Positions 54,819 to 63,243 of a stretch of 64,000 bases of DNA are shown here, piece by piece (the first letter of the stretch is position 1; every line of letters begins with the position of its first letter). This DNA comes from Trichothermofontia sichuanensis B231 (GTDB lineage Bacteria; Cyanobacteriota; Cyanobacteriia; B231). The stretch covers positions 2,420,501 to 2,484,500 of the forward strand of contig NZ_CP110848.1 in assembly GCF_026240635.1 (NCBI RefSeq), written 5' to 3'. The notes under the pieces are model-generated. The model ran no database searches, was not told where the DNA came from, and was given only the letters and a program-made list of their open reading frames with translations. Both the position numbers and the translations under genes were made by a program.

Positions 54819-56510
54819 TTACCATAAACCACTATCGACATAGTGAACCAACTGGCCCAACCGTTGCCGTAAGGTTTCCAGGCCCAATCGCTCCTGGGCT
54901 GAGATAAACACTGCCTGCGGATACTCTGCTTTGGCCAAATTCAAGGTTTCGCTATCAACCTGATCGACCTTATTAAATACCAATAATGATGGTCCTGGCG
55001 TCACCGGCAATTCTGACAGGATTTTCATCACGGCGCGAATTTGGTTTTGCCAACTCGGTGATGATAAATCGACTAGGTGGAGCAAGGCATCGGCGTCTGT
55101 AACTTCCTCTAAAGTGGCCCGAAATGCATCTAATAATGACGGTGGCAACTCATGGATAAATCCTACGGTATCTGTTAGCAAAATGGCCTGTGGCGTTTGG
55201 GAAACCGCATGGGGGACTAGTAACCGACGGGTTGTCGGGTCAAGTGTGGCAAACAACTGATCGGCTGCTAGCACGTCGGCGTTGGTTAGCGTATTGAGCA
55301 GCGTTGATTTCCCGGCATTCGTATACCCCACGATCGCGACTGTGGGCATTTGATTATGCTGGCGTTGTTGCCGCAGGCGCGATCGGTGGGCTTGGAGTTG
55401 GTTCACCTCCTGTTGCAGGCGCGTAATCCGCCGTTGAATGGCCCGTCGTTCTGTCTCTAGTTTGGTTTCCCCTGGCCCTCGCGTACCAATGCCGCCCCCC
55501 AGCCGCGACATTGCTTGTCCGTGTCCTGTCAAACGCGGCAGACGATACTCTAACTGGGCTAATTCCACCTGCAATTTCCCGGCCCCTGATTGTGCCCGTT
55601 GCGCAAAAATGTCCAGAATCACTTCCGTGCGATCGACGACCCGCACCCCACACAGGCGCTCCAAGTTGCGCACTTGGGCTGGGGACAGGTCGCGGTTAAA
55701 CACGACTAAATTTGCCCCGATCGTCTGCACTGTCAGGGCTATTTCCTGCACCTTACCCGGACCCACCACCGTTTGCGGGTGGGGTTGCGGTCGTTTTTGC
55801 TGGATTACCTGTAACACATCTCCGCCTGCCGATTCGACCAATCGTTGGACTTCAGCGAGATTCTCGGCAAAACTGGCCGCATCCATCGCTTGTGTCATCA
55901 AACCGACCAGGAGAACGCGATCGTGGCTGGCATCTACCTGCTGGGCCACATATTGCCGCCGGAATTCGGCCTCCAGTTCTTCGACCAGGTTGAGAAAATC
56001 CTGCTCACTGAGGGCATCTAAACTCAGGGCGGAGGAAACGGTCCACAGCGTTTCTGGATGGGGGGTTAAGTGGGCCAAAAACGCTGTCTTGATATAACCG
56101 GTTGCGCCCCCGCCCCGCCGCTCAAATCCTGAGCCTGATAGGGTTAACACCACCAGTGCATCCAAGCGTTGAATGGCCATTGCTGTCAAACTGGCTGTAT
56201 CCGGTGGCGTATCGGTCAATTGGGTAGCTATACAGCGAATCCCGCACAGCCGTTCCGCCCCATAGCGCGGGAGTTCCAACGGTGGGATCTGGGTCTGACT
56301 GGGGGTGCCCACACCTACCCGTACGACCTGCCCCCGCCGATTGAGGTAGGCACAGAGGGGCGTTTGGATTTCTGTGCTAATCGCGGCCAGACGCTGGGCA
56401 AATTCGGGTGTGGTCAGGCAATCACCGGGTAAGCGCTGGTGATAGAGCCGCTGAAGTTGCTTGAGTTGACTGGGTTTTAGCCCCTGGAGATGGCCGTAGA
56501 TCGTTTCGAT
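54819..56510 (-). CDS. hflX: GTPase HflX, apparently with an ATC start codon
   Basis: Ribosome-associated GTPase that splits stalled ribosomes. The full frame gives 563 residues: N-terminal cyanobacterial extension (IETIYGHLQGLKPSQLKQLQ), HflX domain (VGLMTQAMDAASFAENLAEV, TVVGPGKVQEIAL, FNRDLSPAQVRNLE), RLGGGIGTRGPGETKLETER, then G1 GYTNAGKSTLLN, G3 DTVGFIHELP, G4 NKVD and G5 SAQE. The conserved N-terminus continues upstream of the first canonical start (GTG 56312) to an ATC at 56510 with GGAGGA nine bases before it; an in-frame TAG lies 36 bases upstream of the ATC and no ATG, GTG or TTG lies between. I therefore place the start at ATC. Confidence 0.88.
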   Translation of the reverse strand: METIYGHLQGLKPSQLKQLQRLYHQRLPGDCLTTPEFAQRLAAISTEIQTPLCAYLNRRGQVVRVGVGTPSQTQIPPLELPRYGAERLCGIRCIATQLTDTPPDTASLTAMAIQRLDALVVLTLSGSGFERRGGGATGYIKTAFLAHLTPHPETLWTVSSALSLDALSEQDFLNLVEELEAEFRRQYVAQQVDASHDRVLLVGLMTQAMDAASFAENLAEVQRLVESAGGDVLQVIQQKRPQPHPQTVVGPGKVQEIALTVQTIGANLVVFNRDLSPAQVRNLERLCGVRVVDRTEVILDIFAQRAQSGAGKLQVELAQLEYRLPRLTGHGQAMSRLGGGIGTRGPGETKLETERRAIQRRITRLQQEVNQLQAHRSRLRQQRQHNQMPTVAIVGYTNAGKSTLLNTLTNADVLAADQLFATLDPTTRRLLVPHAVSQTPQAILLTDTVGFIHELPPSLLDAFRATLEEVTDADALLHLVDLSSPSWQNQIRAVMKILSELPVTPGPSLLVFNKVDQVDSETLNLAKAEYPQAVFISAQERLGLETLRQRLGQLVHYVDSGLW

Positions 56511-56525
56511 GGGAACGTATCCTCC
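56508..56525 (-). promoter_or_regulatory. Shine-Dalgarno and ATC start of hflX
   Basis: On the minus strand GGAGGA (56520-56525) is followed by TACGTTCCC and then ATC at 56508-56510. The spacing is ideal. Codons from ATC onward match the start I remember for cyanobacterial HflX (M-E-T-I-Y-G-H). Confidence 0.7.
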
Positions 56526-56572
56526 TGCCTGTGCTGCTATCGATGCCTATTTTAGGCGTTTAAAGTCTGAAC

Positions 56573-56684
56573 GGCTCTCCTGAGTTTATGGTGGGGGCGC
56601 GTAGCGCCCCCACCATAAACTCAACGTTTCCGATCGTTTATTTGTAGTTGCTGATACTGTTTACCCCAAAATCCCAGAAGAGCT
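56573..56684 (+). repeat. 112-bp palindromic element, copy with GTA loop
   Basis: Same 112 bases as 44117-44228, except that the loop at 56601-56603 is GTA instead of TAC and the last base is T. It lies between the hflX leader and the end of the DUF499 gene. Confidence 0.95.
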
Positions 56685-56744
56685 GTCTGAACTGATAAAG
56701 TCTGAACTGACCTGAACTCTGAAGGTTCGTCAGTCAAGCAGATG

Positions 56745-59700
56745 TCAACTCGCTTCAAAGGATTGATTTTTAAACTTAAGAGCCTGGCAATTTTCCATAA
56801 CTGTGCGCACCACATCATCAGGGACTCCCTCAGGAATCTCAGCTTCAATCTCCAGAGTAATTTTAACCGTTGCGCCATTTAAGGCGATGAGATGTTGAAT
56901 AACTGCATCGGCGATCGCCGATGCATCTCGGTTAATTCGCATCGCATCAATTTCCACATTTCCATAAAACCTCCGGAGGATAGGTGCTTGAGTTCCTCCT
57001 GACCCGTCCTGTTCATCATCCTTTGTAGCATTGTCACCAGAACCATCAGATGGTGTACTGCCACCAGTTGTCCCTCCTACGGGAACGGTTGTAGTACTGC
57101 CCGTGGTAATTGTGATTGCCTGAGCTGCTTCAGTATCGAATTGCTGCTGAGCAACATCTGGCTTAACCAGAAGGCTTTGAGGGCTAATACTGGGACTGAT
57201 GCCCGTTGCAACACGCAGACCCAGGTACTTTCCTTTTACGTCATCAAAGCCTTCTGCATAGGCGAAGTTGTCGGCCCAGACTGTTGAGGCAACGCCCGCT
57301 CGAACGGCTTCAAGCAGCACTTCCTGATTTTTCAAGCGAGGGAGATAGAGATACCGGGTGAGACATTCCCAAAGCCGTTTTAGATCGATGTGATTCGTGT
57401 CTCGCCAGAGAAACTTATCCAGTGCTTCGAGTCGCAGGTTGGTCGCTGCATAGGTGGTAAGCAGATCGCCTTCATAGACTGCTTTGCGACTGGCGCGAAT
57501 GATGGGTGAATCCTGCCCTTGCAGTCGGGTTTCTTTCCACTCGATACCGCCCTGAGCATCGGGTTGAGTTGGTATCAGCAGCCACTGATAGGTATCACAG
57601 AGGATATTATCAACGTCTTTGTTGCTGCCATCCCGTTTGGTTTCAGCCTGAATTCGTTGAAAATTATCGAGGTTAAGCGTCTTCTTCTTGTCGTCAGCCA
57701 GAACAGATTCCCATGCTAGGTATTGGGCGACATTGCGTTCTAGGTTTTCAATTTTGGCTTTATCGGGTGCCAGAAATAGGAGCGTGTTTTTGTAATACCG
57801 AGGACCGCTGCCTTTGTGATTCAGGGCATCCTCGACCCATTGGCGGCCGGGGCTGTCGGCAGTATTTCTGCTGTGGGGATGTTGGGGAGCGAGCACGACT
57901 AACCGGACGCCGAGGGTGGGATCATCGGGAATGTCGGCGGTGGAGTCGGGCGCAACATGAACGGCGCTGAACTCTCCCCGATTTTTATCGGTTTTGATAT
58001 CGGCTTTGAGGCGTTTGATGATTTCGGCCCAGACGGAGTCGCGATCGCTCAGGAGTTGCTCGGCACGTTCCTGGGCGGTGCGGTTGACGTTGGGTTGGGT
58101 GGAGATCCAGTAGCGGTTGCTGTCGATGTAGAGATAGGTGGCTTGATCGGTGAGGCGGCGCAGGGCATCGCCAAAGGTGGCGACGCTTTCTCCGGGTTGG
58201 ACGCAGCCTAGCTTGATACGACGATCGTCAATGCCGCGATTGGCGGCCCGCAGGGTGGGGGCTGATCCCATATAGACGGTGCGGGCGACGCGGCGGCAGG
58301 CGGAGTAGCGCCCTAGGTTGGGATGGTTGCGATCGAGGGTCAGGGGCAGGGAGTTTGTGCCATCGACATCTTTATCGATGACGGGCAGCCAGTTATCTTC
58401 GAGATAGCGGGTTAGTTCTGACTGTACCTGCTGATCATCCATCGGGATGTGGGCGGGCATGATCATCAGGCTGCGGTCCTCCCGCTCCCAGAGGGAATGG
58501 ATAACTTTGGCCATCAGCCGCAGGACGCCCCGGGTGCGCTGGAATTTGTCGAGGGTGGACCAGTCGGTGTAAAGGCGATCGAAGAGTTCGGGGTGGATGG
58601 GGTAGGCGGCTTTCAGGCGCCGTTCATAGTCGCTTTCCTTACATTCGCTGGGGAATTCCTGGCTCTGGTTGCGATACAGATCCATAAAGGCTTTGATGAC
58701 CCCGTCCCGCTGCACAAAGAGGTTGGGGTCGGTGGTGGGCTGGAAGAGGCGGCGGCGGACAATTTCAAAACTTTCTTCGGCACTGGCGGGTCGCCAGGGG
58801 GATTCGACACGACCGATCGCGTTTTTGAGCCGATCGAGGGCTTCTTTGCCGCGATCGCCACCAATCTCGATATCGGACGATGGGATGCTGACCACTAGCA
58901 GGGTGTTGTTAGCGTTTTTGGCCGATTCGCTGAGGGTTTGGGCAAAGGTGAATTGGGTATCGAAGCTGCCGCCGGGTAGGTCGCTTTGTTCGTGGAGTTG
59001 GCGGGCGTAGGACACCCATTCATCGATCAGGATCAGGCAGGGGGCAAAGCGGTTAAATAGGACTTTGATGGCATCACCGGGGTTGGTGGAGGTTTCGTCG
59101 GCGGCACGGACGATTTCATAGCCTTCTGCACCGCCCAGTTGCCAAGCCAGTTCACCCCAGAGGGTGTTGATCAGGGGGCGATTTTGGCTGTGGTGTTCGG
59201 GTTTGTAGGGTTTAATGCCGCTGGGCTGGAGTTTGTTACCCACCAGAACAGCTACGTTGACATTTTGTGGGGGGGCTGCAATCCCTACGGTCTGAAAGAT
59301 CGGTTCCATCCCTGGCAGGTCTGAGATTTGCATGGCCTGACACAGGTGATACAGGGCCAACATGGCGTGGGTTTTGCCGCCGCCGAAGTTGGTTTGCAGT
59401 TCGATCACGGGGTCACCGCCTTGGCCACTGAGCCGTCGCAGGGCGTTGGTGAGCAGTTGTTGCAGGCCGTCGGTGAGGTAGGTGCGGCGATAGAATTCGG
59501 TGGGGTCGCGGTATTCGTCGGAGCCTTCATCTAAGTACACTTGCCAGAGGTCGGCGGCAAATTCGGCTTGTTGGAAGCGACCGGAGGCGACATCGGGGTG
59601 GGGGGTAGCAATTTCGCGCCAGGGTTTGAGTCCCGCCATCGGTTGACCCTCGGTGGGGGCAAGGGTGGTGCGGCGAGTAATGTTGCGGGCCTGTTCTTCA

Positions 59701-60131
59701 AACCGGAGACGCAGGAGTTCTTGTTTTTGCTTTTCGACTGCGGCGGCTTCGGGGGCGGAGATGGCGGTGAGCAGGCGGACCATGCTATCGAGGGCACGAT
59801 AGGCGTCGTCGGTGGAAAAGGTGGTGGTGCGTGCCCAGTCGTTGCGGGTGGTGCGCAGTTCGCTGACGAGGGTGCGTTCGGCTTGGCCCAGGCTTTGCTT
59901 GAATATACTGTTCCGTTGTTCCCACATGACAATCAGCAGCGCGGAGATGTCTTCTTGAAGGACATCTTGAATGGGTTTGTATTTGACGTAGCTGTCGGGC
60001 AGGCAGGCGGAGGCGTGGATCAGCCAGCGATCGCCGTGGATGGCTTTCATCTCCCGCTCAATGTAGGGGTAAAGTCCATTTCGGAGTAAATTCAGGGCGC
60101 GTCCGACCCGTTCGTGGTTGCTGATGGCCAT
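56745..60131 (-). CDS. Swt1-HEPN/DUF499 ATPase (anti-phage-associated family)
   Basis: A 1128-residue protein. Residues 1-125 are a Swt1-type HEPN domain (HERVGRALNLLRNGLYPYIE, LRTTRNDWARTTTFSTDDAY); the catalytic His of the RN-x-x-AH motif is Arg (R101). DUF499 follows: FQQAEFAADLWQVYL, EFYRRTYLTDGL, P-loop TNFGGGKTHAMLALYHL (K253), Walker B CLILIDEWVSYARQL and SIPSSDIEIGGDRGKEAL. The C-terminus has a Gly/Ser/Thr linker and an 80-residue closing domain. Family members accompany DUF1156 methyltransferases in anti-phage loci; none is present here. It is the last gene of a seven-gene minus-strand group, 19 bases after the PIN gene. Confidence 0.87.
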   Translation of the reverse strand: MAISNHERVGRALNLLRNGLYPYIEREMKAIHGDRWLIHASACLPDSYVKYKPIQDVLQEDISALLIVMWEQRNSIFKQSLGQAERTLVSELRTTRNDWARTTTFSTDDAYRALDSMVRLLTAISAPEAAAVEKQKQELLRLRFEEQARNITRRTTLAPTEGQPMAGLKPWREIATPHPDVASGRFQQAEFAADLWQVYLDEGSDEYRDPTEFYRRTYLTDGLQQLLTNALRRLSGQGGDPVIELQTNFGGGKTHAMLALYHLCQAMQISDLPGMEPIFQTVGIAAPPQNVNVAVLVGNKLQPSGIKPYKPEHHSQNRPLINTLWGELAWQLGGAEGYEIVRAADETSTNPGDAIKVLFNRFAPCLILIDEWVSYARQLHEQSDLPGGSFDTQFTFAQTLSESAKNANNTLLVVSIPSSDIEIGGDRGKEALDRLKNAIGRVESPWRPASAEESFEIVRRRLFQPTTDPNLFVQRDGVIKAFMDLYRNQSQEFPSECKESDYERRLKAAYPIHPELFDRLYTDWSTLDKFQRTRGVLRLMAKVIHSLWEREDRSLMIMPAHIPMDDQQVQSELTRYLEDNWLPVIDKDVDGTNSLPLTLDRNHPNLGRYSACRRVARTVYMGSAPTLRAANRGIDDRRIKLGCVQPGESVATFGDALRRLTDQATYLYIDSNRYWISTQPNVNRTAQERAEQLLSDRDSVWAEIIKRLKADIKTDKNRGEFSAVHVAPDSTADIPDDPTLGVRLVVLAPQHPHSRNTADSPGRQWVEDALNHKGSGPRYYKNTLLFLAPDKAKIENLERNVAQYLAWESVLADDKKKTLNLDNFQRIQAETKRDGSNKDVDNILCDTYQWLLIPTQPDAQGGIEWKETRLQGQDSPIIRASRKAVYEGDLLTTYAATNLRLEALDKFLWRDTNHIDLKRLWECLTRYLYLPRLKNQEVLLEAVRAGVASTVWADNFAYAEGFDDVKGKYLGLRVATGISPSISPQSLLVKPDVAQQQFDTEAAQAITITTGSTTTVPVGGTTGGSTPSDGSGDNATKDDEQDGSGGTQAPILRRFYGNVEIDAMRINRDASAIADAVIQHLIALNGATVKITLEIEAEIPEGVPDDVVRTVMENCQALKFKNQSFEAS

Positions 60132-60150
60132 AAGATATAGATCCTTTCAA

Positions 60151-60567
60151 TTAATCAGGACGACAAATAAAGCCCATTTGGGAAAAATGGTGATCAAATG
60201 TGAATGCTTCGGTGATGCCCCGCTCCTTCATCACAATGTAAGAAGGGCAGTCAGTAAATGACCATTGTTTATCAGTATTAAACTGTTCAAATATCTGCCA
60301 AGTTTGGGTAGCGATTGATTCTAATATCCAGACAACTTTAAGTGCATTACGAGCAATCAAAAAATCTAACCGACTTTTGAACTCTACTGTTTTGCCATAG
60401 CCAGTATTAAGCAACAGTAAGGTATAGAGTTCATCGAGAATATAGTTCGTTGTTACCAATCGAATGCCACTAATGGTCTTGTTGAAGCTTACTGCTTTGG
60501 CATGATTGTCATCTTTTTTATCAGCTAGTGCTGCGAAAGCACTGGTGTCTACGAATACTTGCTTCAT
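60151..60567 (-). CDS. PIN-domain ribonuclease, VapC-like toxin
   Basis: A 138-residue PIN protein. Acidic active-site residues are D7 (KQVFVDTSAFAALAD), E46 (NYILDELYTLLL), and the pair in WSFTDCPSYIVMKERGITEA and TFDHHFSQMGF. Such proteins cut tRNA or mRNA when freed from their antitoxin. Its start overlaps the stop of the upstream small gene by one base (TAATG), as expected for a toxin-antitoxin pair. Confidence 0.88.
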   Translation of the reverse strand: MKQVFVDTSAFAALADKKDDNHAKAVSFNKTISGIRLVTTNYILDELYTLLLLNTGYGKTVEFKSRLDFLIARNALKVVWILESIATQTWQIFEQFNTDKQWSFTDCPSYIVMKERGITEAFTFDHHFSQMGFICRPD

Positions 60568-60827
60568 TAGTCTTTGGTATAAAGATAGCGATCGTGGTTG
60601 ATAGATGGGTTTTCTAGTTTGCCTTCAACCGCATCATCGCCAAGGGTTCGCCACACTTCCCAGGCTTCTGGATCGATGACTTCTTCTTTTGTAGTCAGGG
60701 TAGCAGATAGCTCTGAGGATTTGGCTTCGGGCAACAGTCGATTCAGTCGCTCAATGAGTAGGATCTGTTCGTCTTTAGGTAAGGCTTGCACTACCTGAAT
60801 AATGGATTCGACGAGTTGATTGTTCAT
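60567..60827 (-). CDS. Antitoxin-like small protein
   Basis: An 86-residue acidic protein: NNQLVESIIQVVQALPKDEQ, LIERLNRLLPEAK in the N-terminal helices and a flexible C-terminus with EAWEVWRTLGDDAVEGKLEN. This layout (dimerising helices, then a disordered tail) is common for antitoxins of cyanobacterial PIN toxins. It overlaps the next gene by one base and the previous small gene by four. Confidence 0.7.
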   Translation of the reverse strand: MNNQLVESIIQVVQALPKDEQILLIERLNRLLPEAKSSELSATLTTKEEVIDPEAWEVWRTLGDDAVEGKLENPSINHDRYLYTKD

Positions 60828-61060
60828 GGCTGGACTCTGGGGGTAAGTTGTACAACATTTTTGGTTTGGTCTGTTGCTCCATGTGGGACATCTGTAATAA
60901 TGCCTGCAAGCTTTAGCAGTTTGGAGCTATCTTTTGGGAGTAATTTGATCTTGAGGGCTTCATGAATTAGCCCAACGATCGTTTCTTCGGGATGGGTTTG
61001 CAAATAGGGATTGAGTTGTTCGGCGAGTTGATCGGGTCGTTCGATCGTTACTTGGGGCAT
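60824..61060 (-). CDS. Second antitoxin-like small protein
   Basis: A 78-residue protein, MPQVTIERPDQLAEQLNPYL then ETIVGLIHEALKIKLLPKDS and SKLLKLAGIITDVPHG. The last motif resembles the SKLLELAGI segment of VapB-type antitoxins of cyanobacteria. It overlaps the 86-residue gene by four bases (ATGA). Two antitoxin-like proteins before one PIN toxin suggest that one is unpaired. Confidence 0.62.
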   Translation of the reverse strand: MPQVTIERPDQLAEQLNPYLQTHPEETIVGLIHEALKIKLLPKDSSKLLKLAGIITDVPHGATDQTKNVVQLTPRVQP

Positions 61061-61736
61061 TGATCAGTCTCCAGTTTGCAGGGTTGAGCGAATTTTTTGA
61101 CGAAAGGCGCGTAAGGCTGAACTTCGGCCAAGCTGCTGGACTTCGGCCAAGCTCTTGACTTTGCTCTAATACTTCTGACACCCACTCTAAAATTGGTAGC
61201 TTTGGAAAGGTTGGACTGGTCGTAGAACTCTGATATGCTCCGGCTTGCAGTCGGTAGATTTTTAGCTCAGTTCCCTCGTAAACCCATCGTTCCGGAATCC
61301 CCAAGCGGGTGTAGGCATCGATCTCGGTTTTGGAGGTGACATCGACCTCAATAGCGAGATCGGGCGGCGGGTCAATGGATAAATCCAGCCGATCCTTCCC
61401 AATCATGGCCTGGTGGTTTTGGATATAGAAGCATTCATCCGGTTCAATGTCGTAGTTCATTGCTTGCCGCTTGAAGGTGGTTGAGCCAAAACATTCGCAA
61501 TCCATGTCCAATTCGTCTAGTAGGATTTTAACGATGTCTCCGCGAATGGACTTCTCTCGCTCATGTTTAGGGAGTGGCATTCGGATTTCTAAAGTTCCAT
61601 CGCTATAGACAATGCGGCTGGCGCGTTTTTCGCCAAGTTCATCCAGGATGGCTTCAAATTCTGACCAGTTGACATCCTGAATTAGGAGGCGTTGACCGGG
61701 GGGAACGGTGAGTTGTCGAAGTTGCAGGGTAATCAT
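60960..61736 (-). CDS. Uma2 family protein with frameshifted C-terminus
   Basis: A 258-residue frame. The first 190 residues are a normal Uma2 domain: VNWSEFEAILDELGEKRASR, PLPKHEREKSIRGDIVKILL, DLAIEVDVTSKTEIDAYTRL and IPERWVYEG. From about residue 195 a 19-base tandem duplication (61116-61134 and 61135-61153) shifts the frame, giving a nonsense Ser/Arg/Thr tail that runs 104 bases into the next gene. Without the extra copy the frame would end at TGA 61064-61066, just before the ATG at 61060. The catalytic part is intact, so the protein may still be active. Confidence 0.85.
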   Translation of the reverse strand: MITLQLRQLTVPPGQRLLIQDVNWSEFEAILDELGEKRASRIVYSDGTLEIRMPLPKHEREKSIRGDIVKILLDELDMDCECFGSTTFKRQAMNYDIEPDECFYIQNHQAMIGKDRLDLSIDPPPDLAIEVDVTSKTEIDAYTRLGIPERWVYEGTELKIYRLQAGAYQSSTTSPTFPKLPILEWVSEVLEQSQELGRSPAAWPKFSLTRLSSKNSLNPANWRLINAPSNDRTTRSTRRTTQSLFANPSRRNDRWANS

Positions 61737-61773
61737 AGGGGTGATTTTAGATTTTGGATTTTAGATTGGGTAG

Positions 61774-62373
61774 TTATTGGAGAGCGTGGGTGAGGATGCC
61801 GAGGATTTTGGGGAGGTCGGTTTTGGGGTAGTATTCGCTAAGGTCGATATCGAGGGTGGTTTGGGTGAGTTTGAGGAAGCGCCAGATGGTGCCGATCGTG
61901 ATGACGCCGTAGATGCTGGAAATATCATTTTGCTCTTGTTGGTTAAAGATTTGGGCGGCGATCATTGCGGCGATACATTGGGAAAGGCCACTCTTCAGAT
62001 TTTCGTTTTTGGCTTCGACGATCGCGACGACGGGGGCGCGAATGAAGAGTTGTTCGGGGGCTTTGCTAAGGATAAAGTCGCAGATGCCGCTAAGGCCACG
62101 CTCGGGGTCAACGGTGAAGTCGATGCCAGAGAAGAGGCTAATCTGATAGTGAAAGTGACGGCGAATTTCCAGGAGGATGGGGGTAATAATCATTTCGGAG
62201 CGGGCTTTTTCGGTGTTGATGGCGATCGCTAAGTCCAGGGTTTCGCGGAGGGTGTCGGTGAGGAGGGAGCTGGGTTCTACGATCGGGATATCGGCGAAGC
62301 GGTTGGAGGTCTCGTTGAGGGTGAGGCCAAAGTCTTTGATGAGTTGGGTTAATTTGAAGTCGCTGTAGGACAT
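61774..62373 (-). CDS. PD-(D/E)XK-like conserved protein
   Basis: A 199-residue protein widespread in cyanobacteria. It contains a nuclease-like core: GICDFILSKAPEQLF gives the acidic residue and VVAIVEAKNENLKSGLSQCI the E-x-K pair, followed by AAMIAAQIFNQQEQN and YGVITIGTIWRFLKL. This is like the N-terminal domain of type I restriction subunits, but no helicase part follows. Role unknown; 37 bases separate it from the next gene on the same strand. Confidence 0.75.
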   Translation of the reverse strand: MSYSDFKLTQLIKDFGLTLNETSNRFADIPIVEPSSLLTDTLRETLDLAIAINTEKARSEMIITPILLEIRRHFHYQISLFSGIDFTVDPERGLSGICDFILSKAPEQLFIRAPVVAIVEAKNENLKSGLSQCIAAMIAAQIFNQQEQNDISSIYGVITIGTIWRFLKLTQTTLDIDLSEYYPKTDLPKILGILTHALQ

Positions 62374-62396
62374 GGGGAAGTTTGGATGGCAGGGGG

Positions 62397-62969
62397 TTAG
62401 GGCCAGATCAGCGTAAAATCCATCACAAAGTTGGGAAGGACGGGGTTGCCAGCGAGGGTGTCAGGGCGATCGCTCACCTGCACAGGTTGACCGGGACGAT
62501 AGACATAAACTTGCTGGCGTTCTGCATCGATTAACCAGCCCAGTTGGGCACCGTTGTCAATATATTCTTGCAGCTTAGCTTGGAGGGGGGGGAGGTCGTC
62601 GCCGGGGGATTTGAGTTCGAGGACAAAGTCGGGGCAGAGGGGGGCAAATTTGCGCCGTTGTTCGGGGGTGAGGCGTTCCCAGCGTGTTTTTTCGATCCAG
62701 GCGGCATCGGGGGAGCGGATGGCACCGTTGGGGAGGGTGAAGCCCGTCGAGGAGTCGAAGGTGACACCGAGCTTGGTTTGTTGATTCCATTGCCACAATT
62801 GGGCACTCAGGCTCAAATTTTGACGACTACTTTCACTGCCAGCGGGGGGCATGACGATCAGTTCTCCTTGGGCGGTGCGTTCGAGGCGCAGTTCGGGGTT
62901 CTGCTGACAGAGGCGTTCAAAGACTGCATCGGTGAGGGAGAGGGTGGGGCGTAAATTCAGGGCGATCAT
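62397..62969 (-). CDS. Uma2 family (DUF820) putative nuclease
   Basis: A 190-residue Uma2 protein: LTDAVFERLCQQNPELRLER, GAIRSPDAAWIEKTRWERLT, LCPDFVLELKSPGDDLPPLQ with the D and E-x-K residues, and AQLGWLIDAERQQVYVYRPG. The ATG at 62969 is chosen; the frame continues upstream to 63023. It is the first gene of the minus-strand accessory group. Confidence 0.9.
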   Translation of the reverse strand: MIALNLRPTLSLTDAVFERLCQQNPELRLERTAQGELIVMPPAGSESSRQNLSLSAQLWQWNQQTKLGVTFDSSTGFTLPNGAIRSPDAAWIEKTRWERLTPEQRRKFAPLCPDFVLELKSPGDDLPPLQAKLQEYIDNGAQLGWLIDAERQQVYVYRPGQPVQVSDRPDTLAGNPVLPNFVMDFTLIWP

Positions 62970-63243
62970 AGGTGCTTTCTGGGTGGAAATCTCTGTGCTC
63001 TCAGTGTCTCCGTGGTTGGTCATTCACCACAAAAGCACGGAGGACACAAACGGTTTTAGTCATCTGGGCCTTTTTGTAGCTGACCTTGCGTGTTAAAGAT
63101 AGAGCTACGCTTGACATAGCGATCTTCACTTAGGCTGAGGTAGAACGCTCGCATTTTAAGTTGATGGCTAGCTAAGATTGTTATTATACCAGGAGCGTTA
63201 TTAATATAGGTAGAGTGTCAACTAGTTTGAGTGGATAAAAGGG
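62970..63243. other. Divergent promoter region
   Basis: About 270 bases between the divergent Uma2 and response-regulator genes. A TTGACA at 63111-63116 and AT-rich TTATTATACC / TATTAATATAGG stretches near 63180-63210 could belong to the response-regulator promoter; I could not fix one -10 element. Confidence 0.4.
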
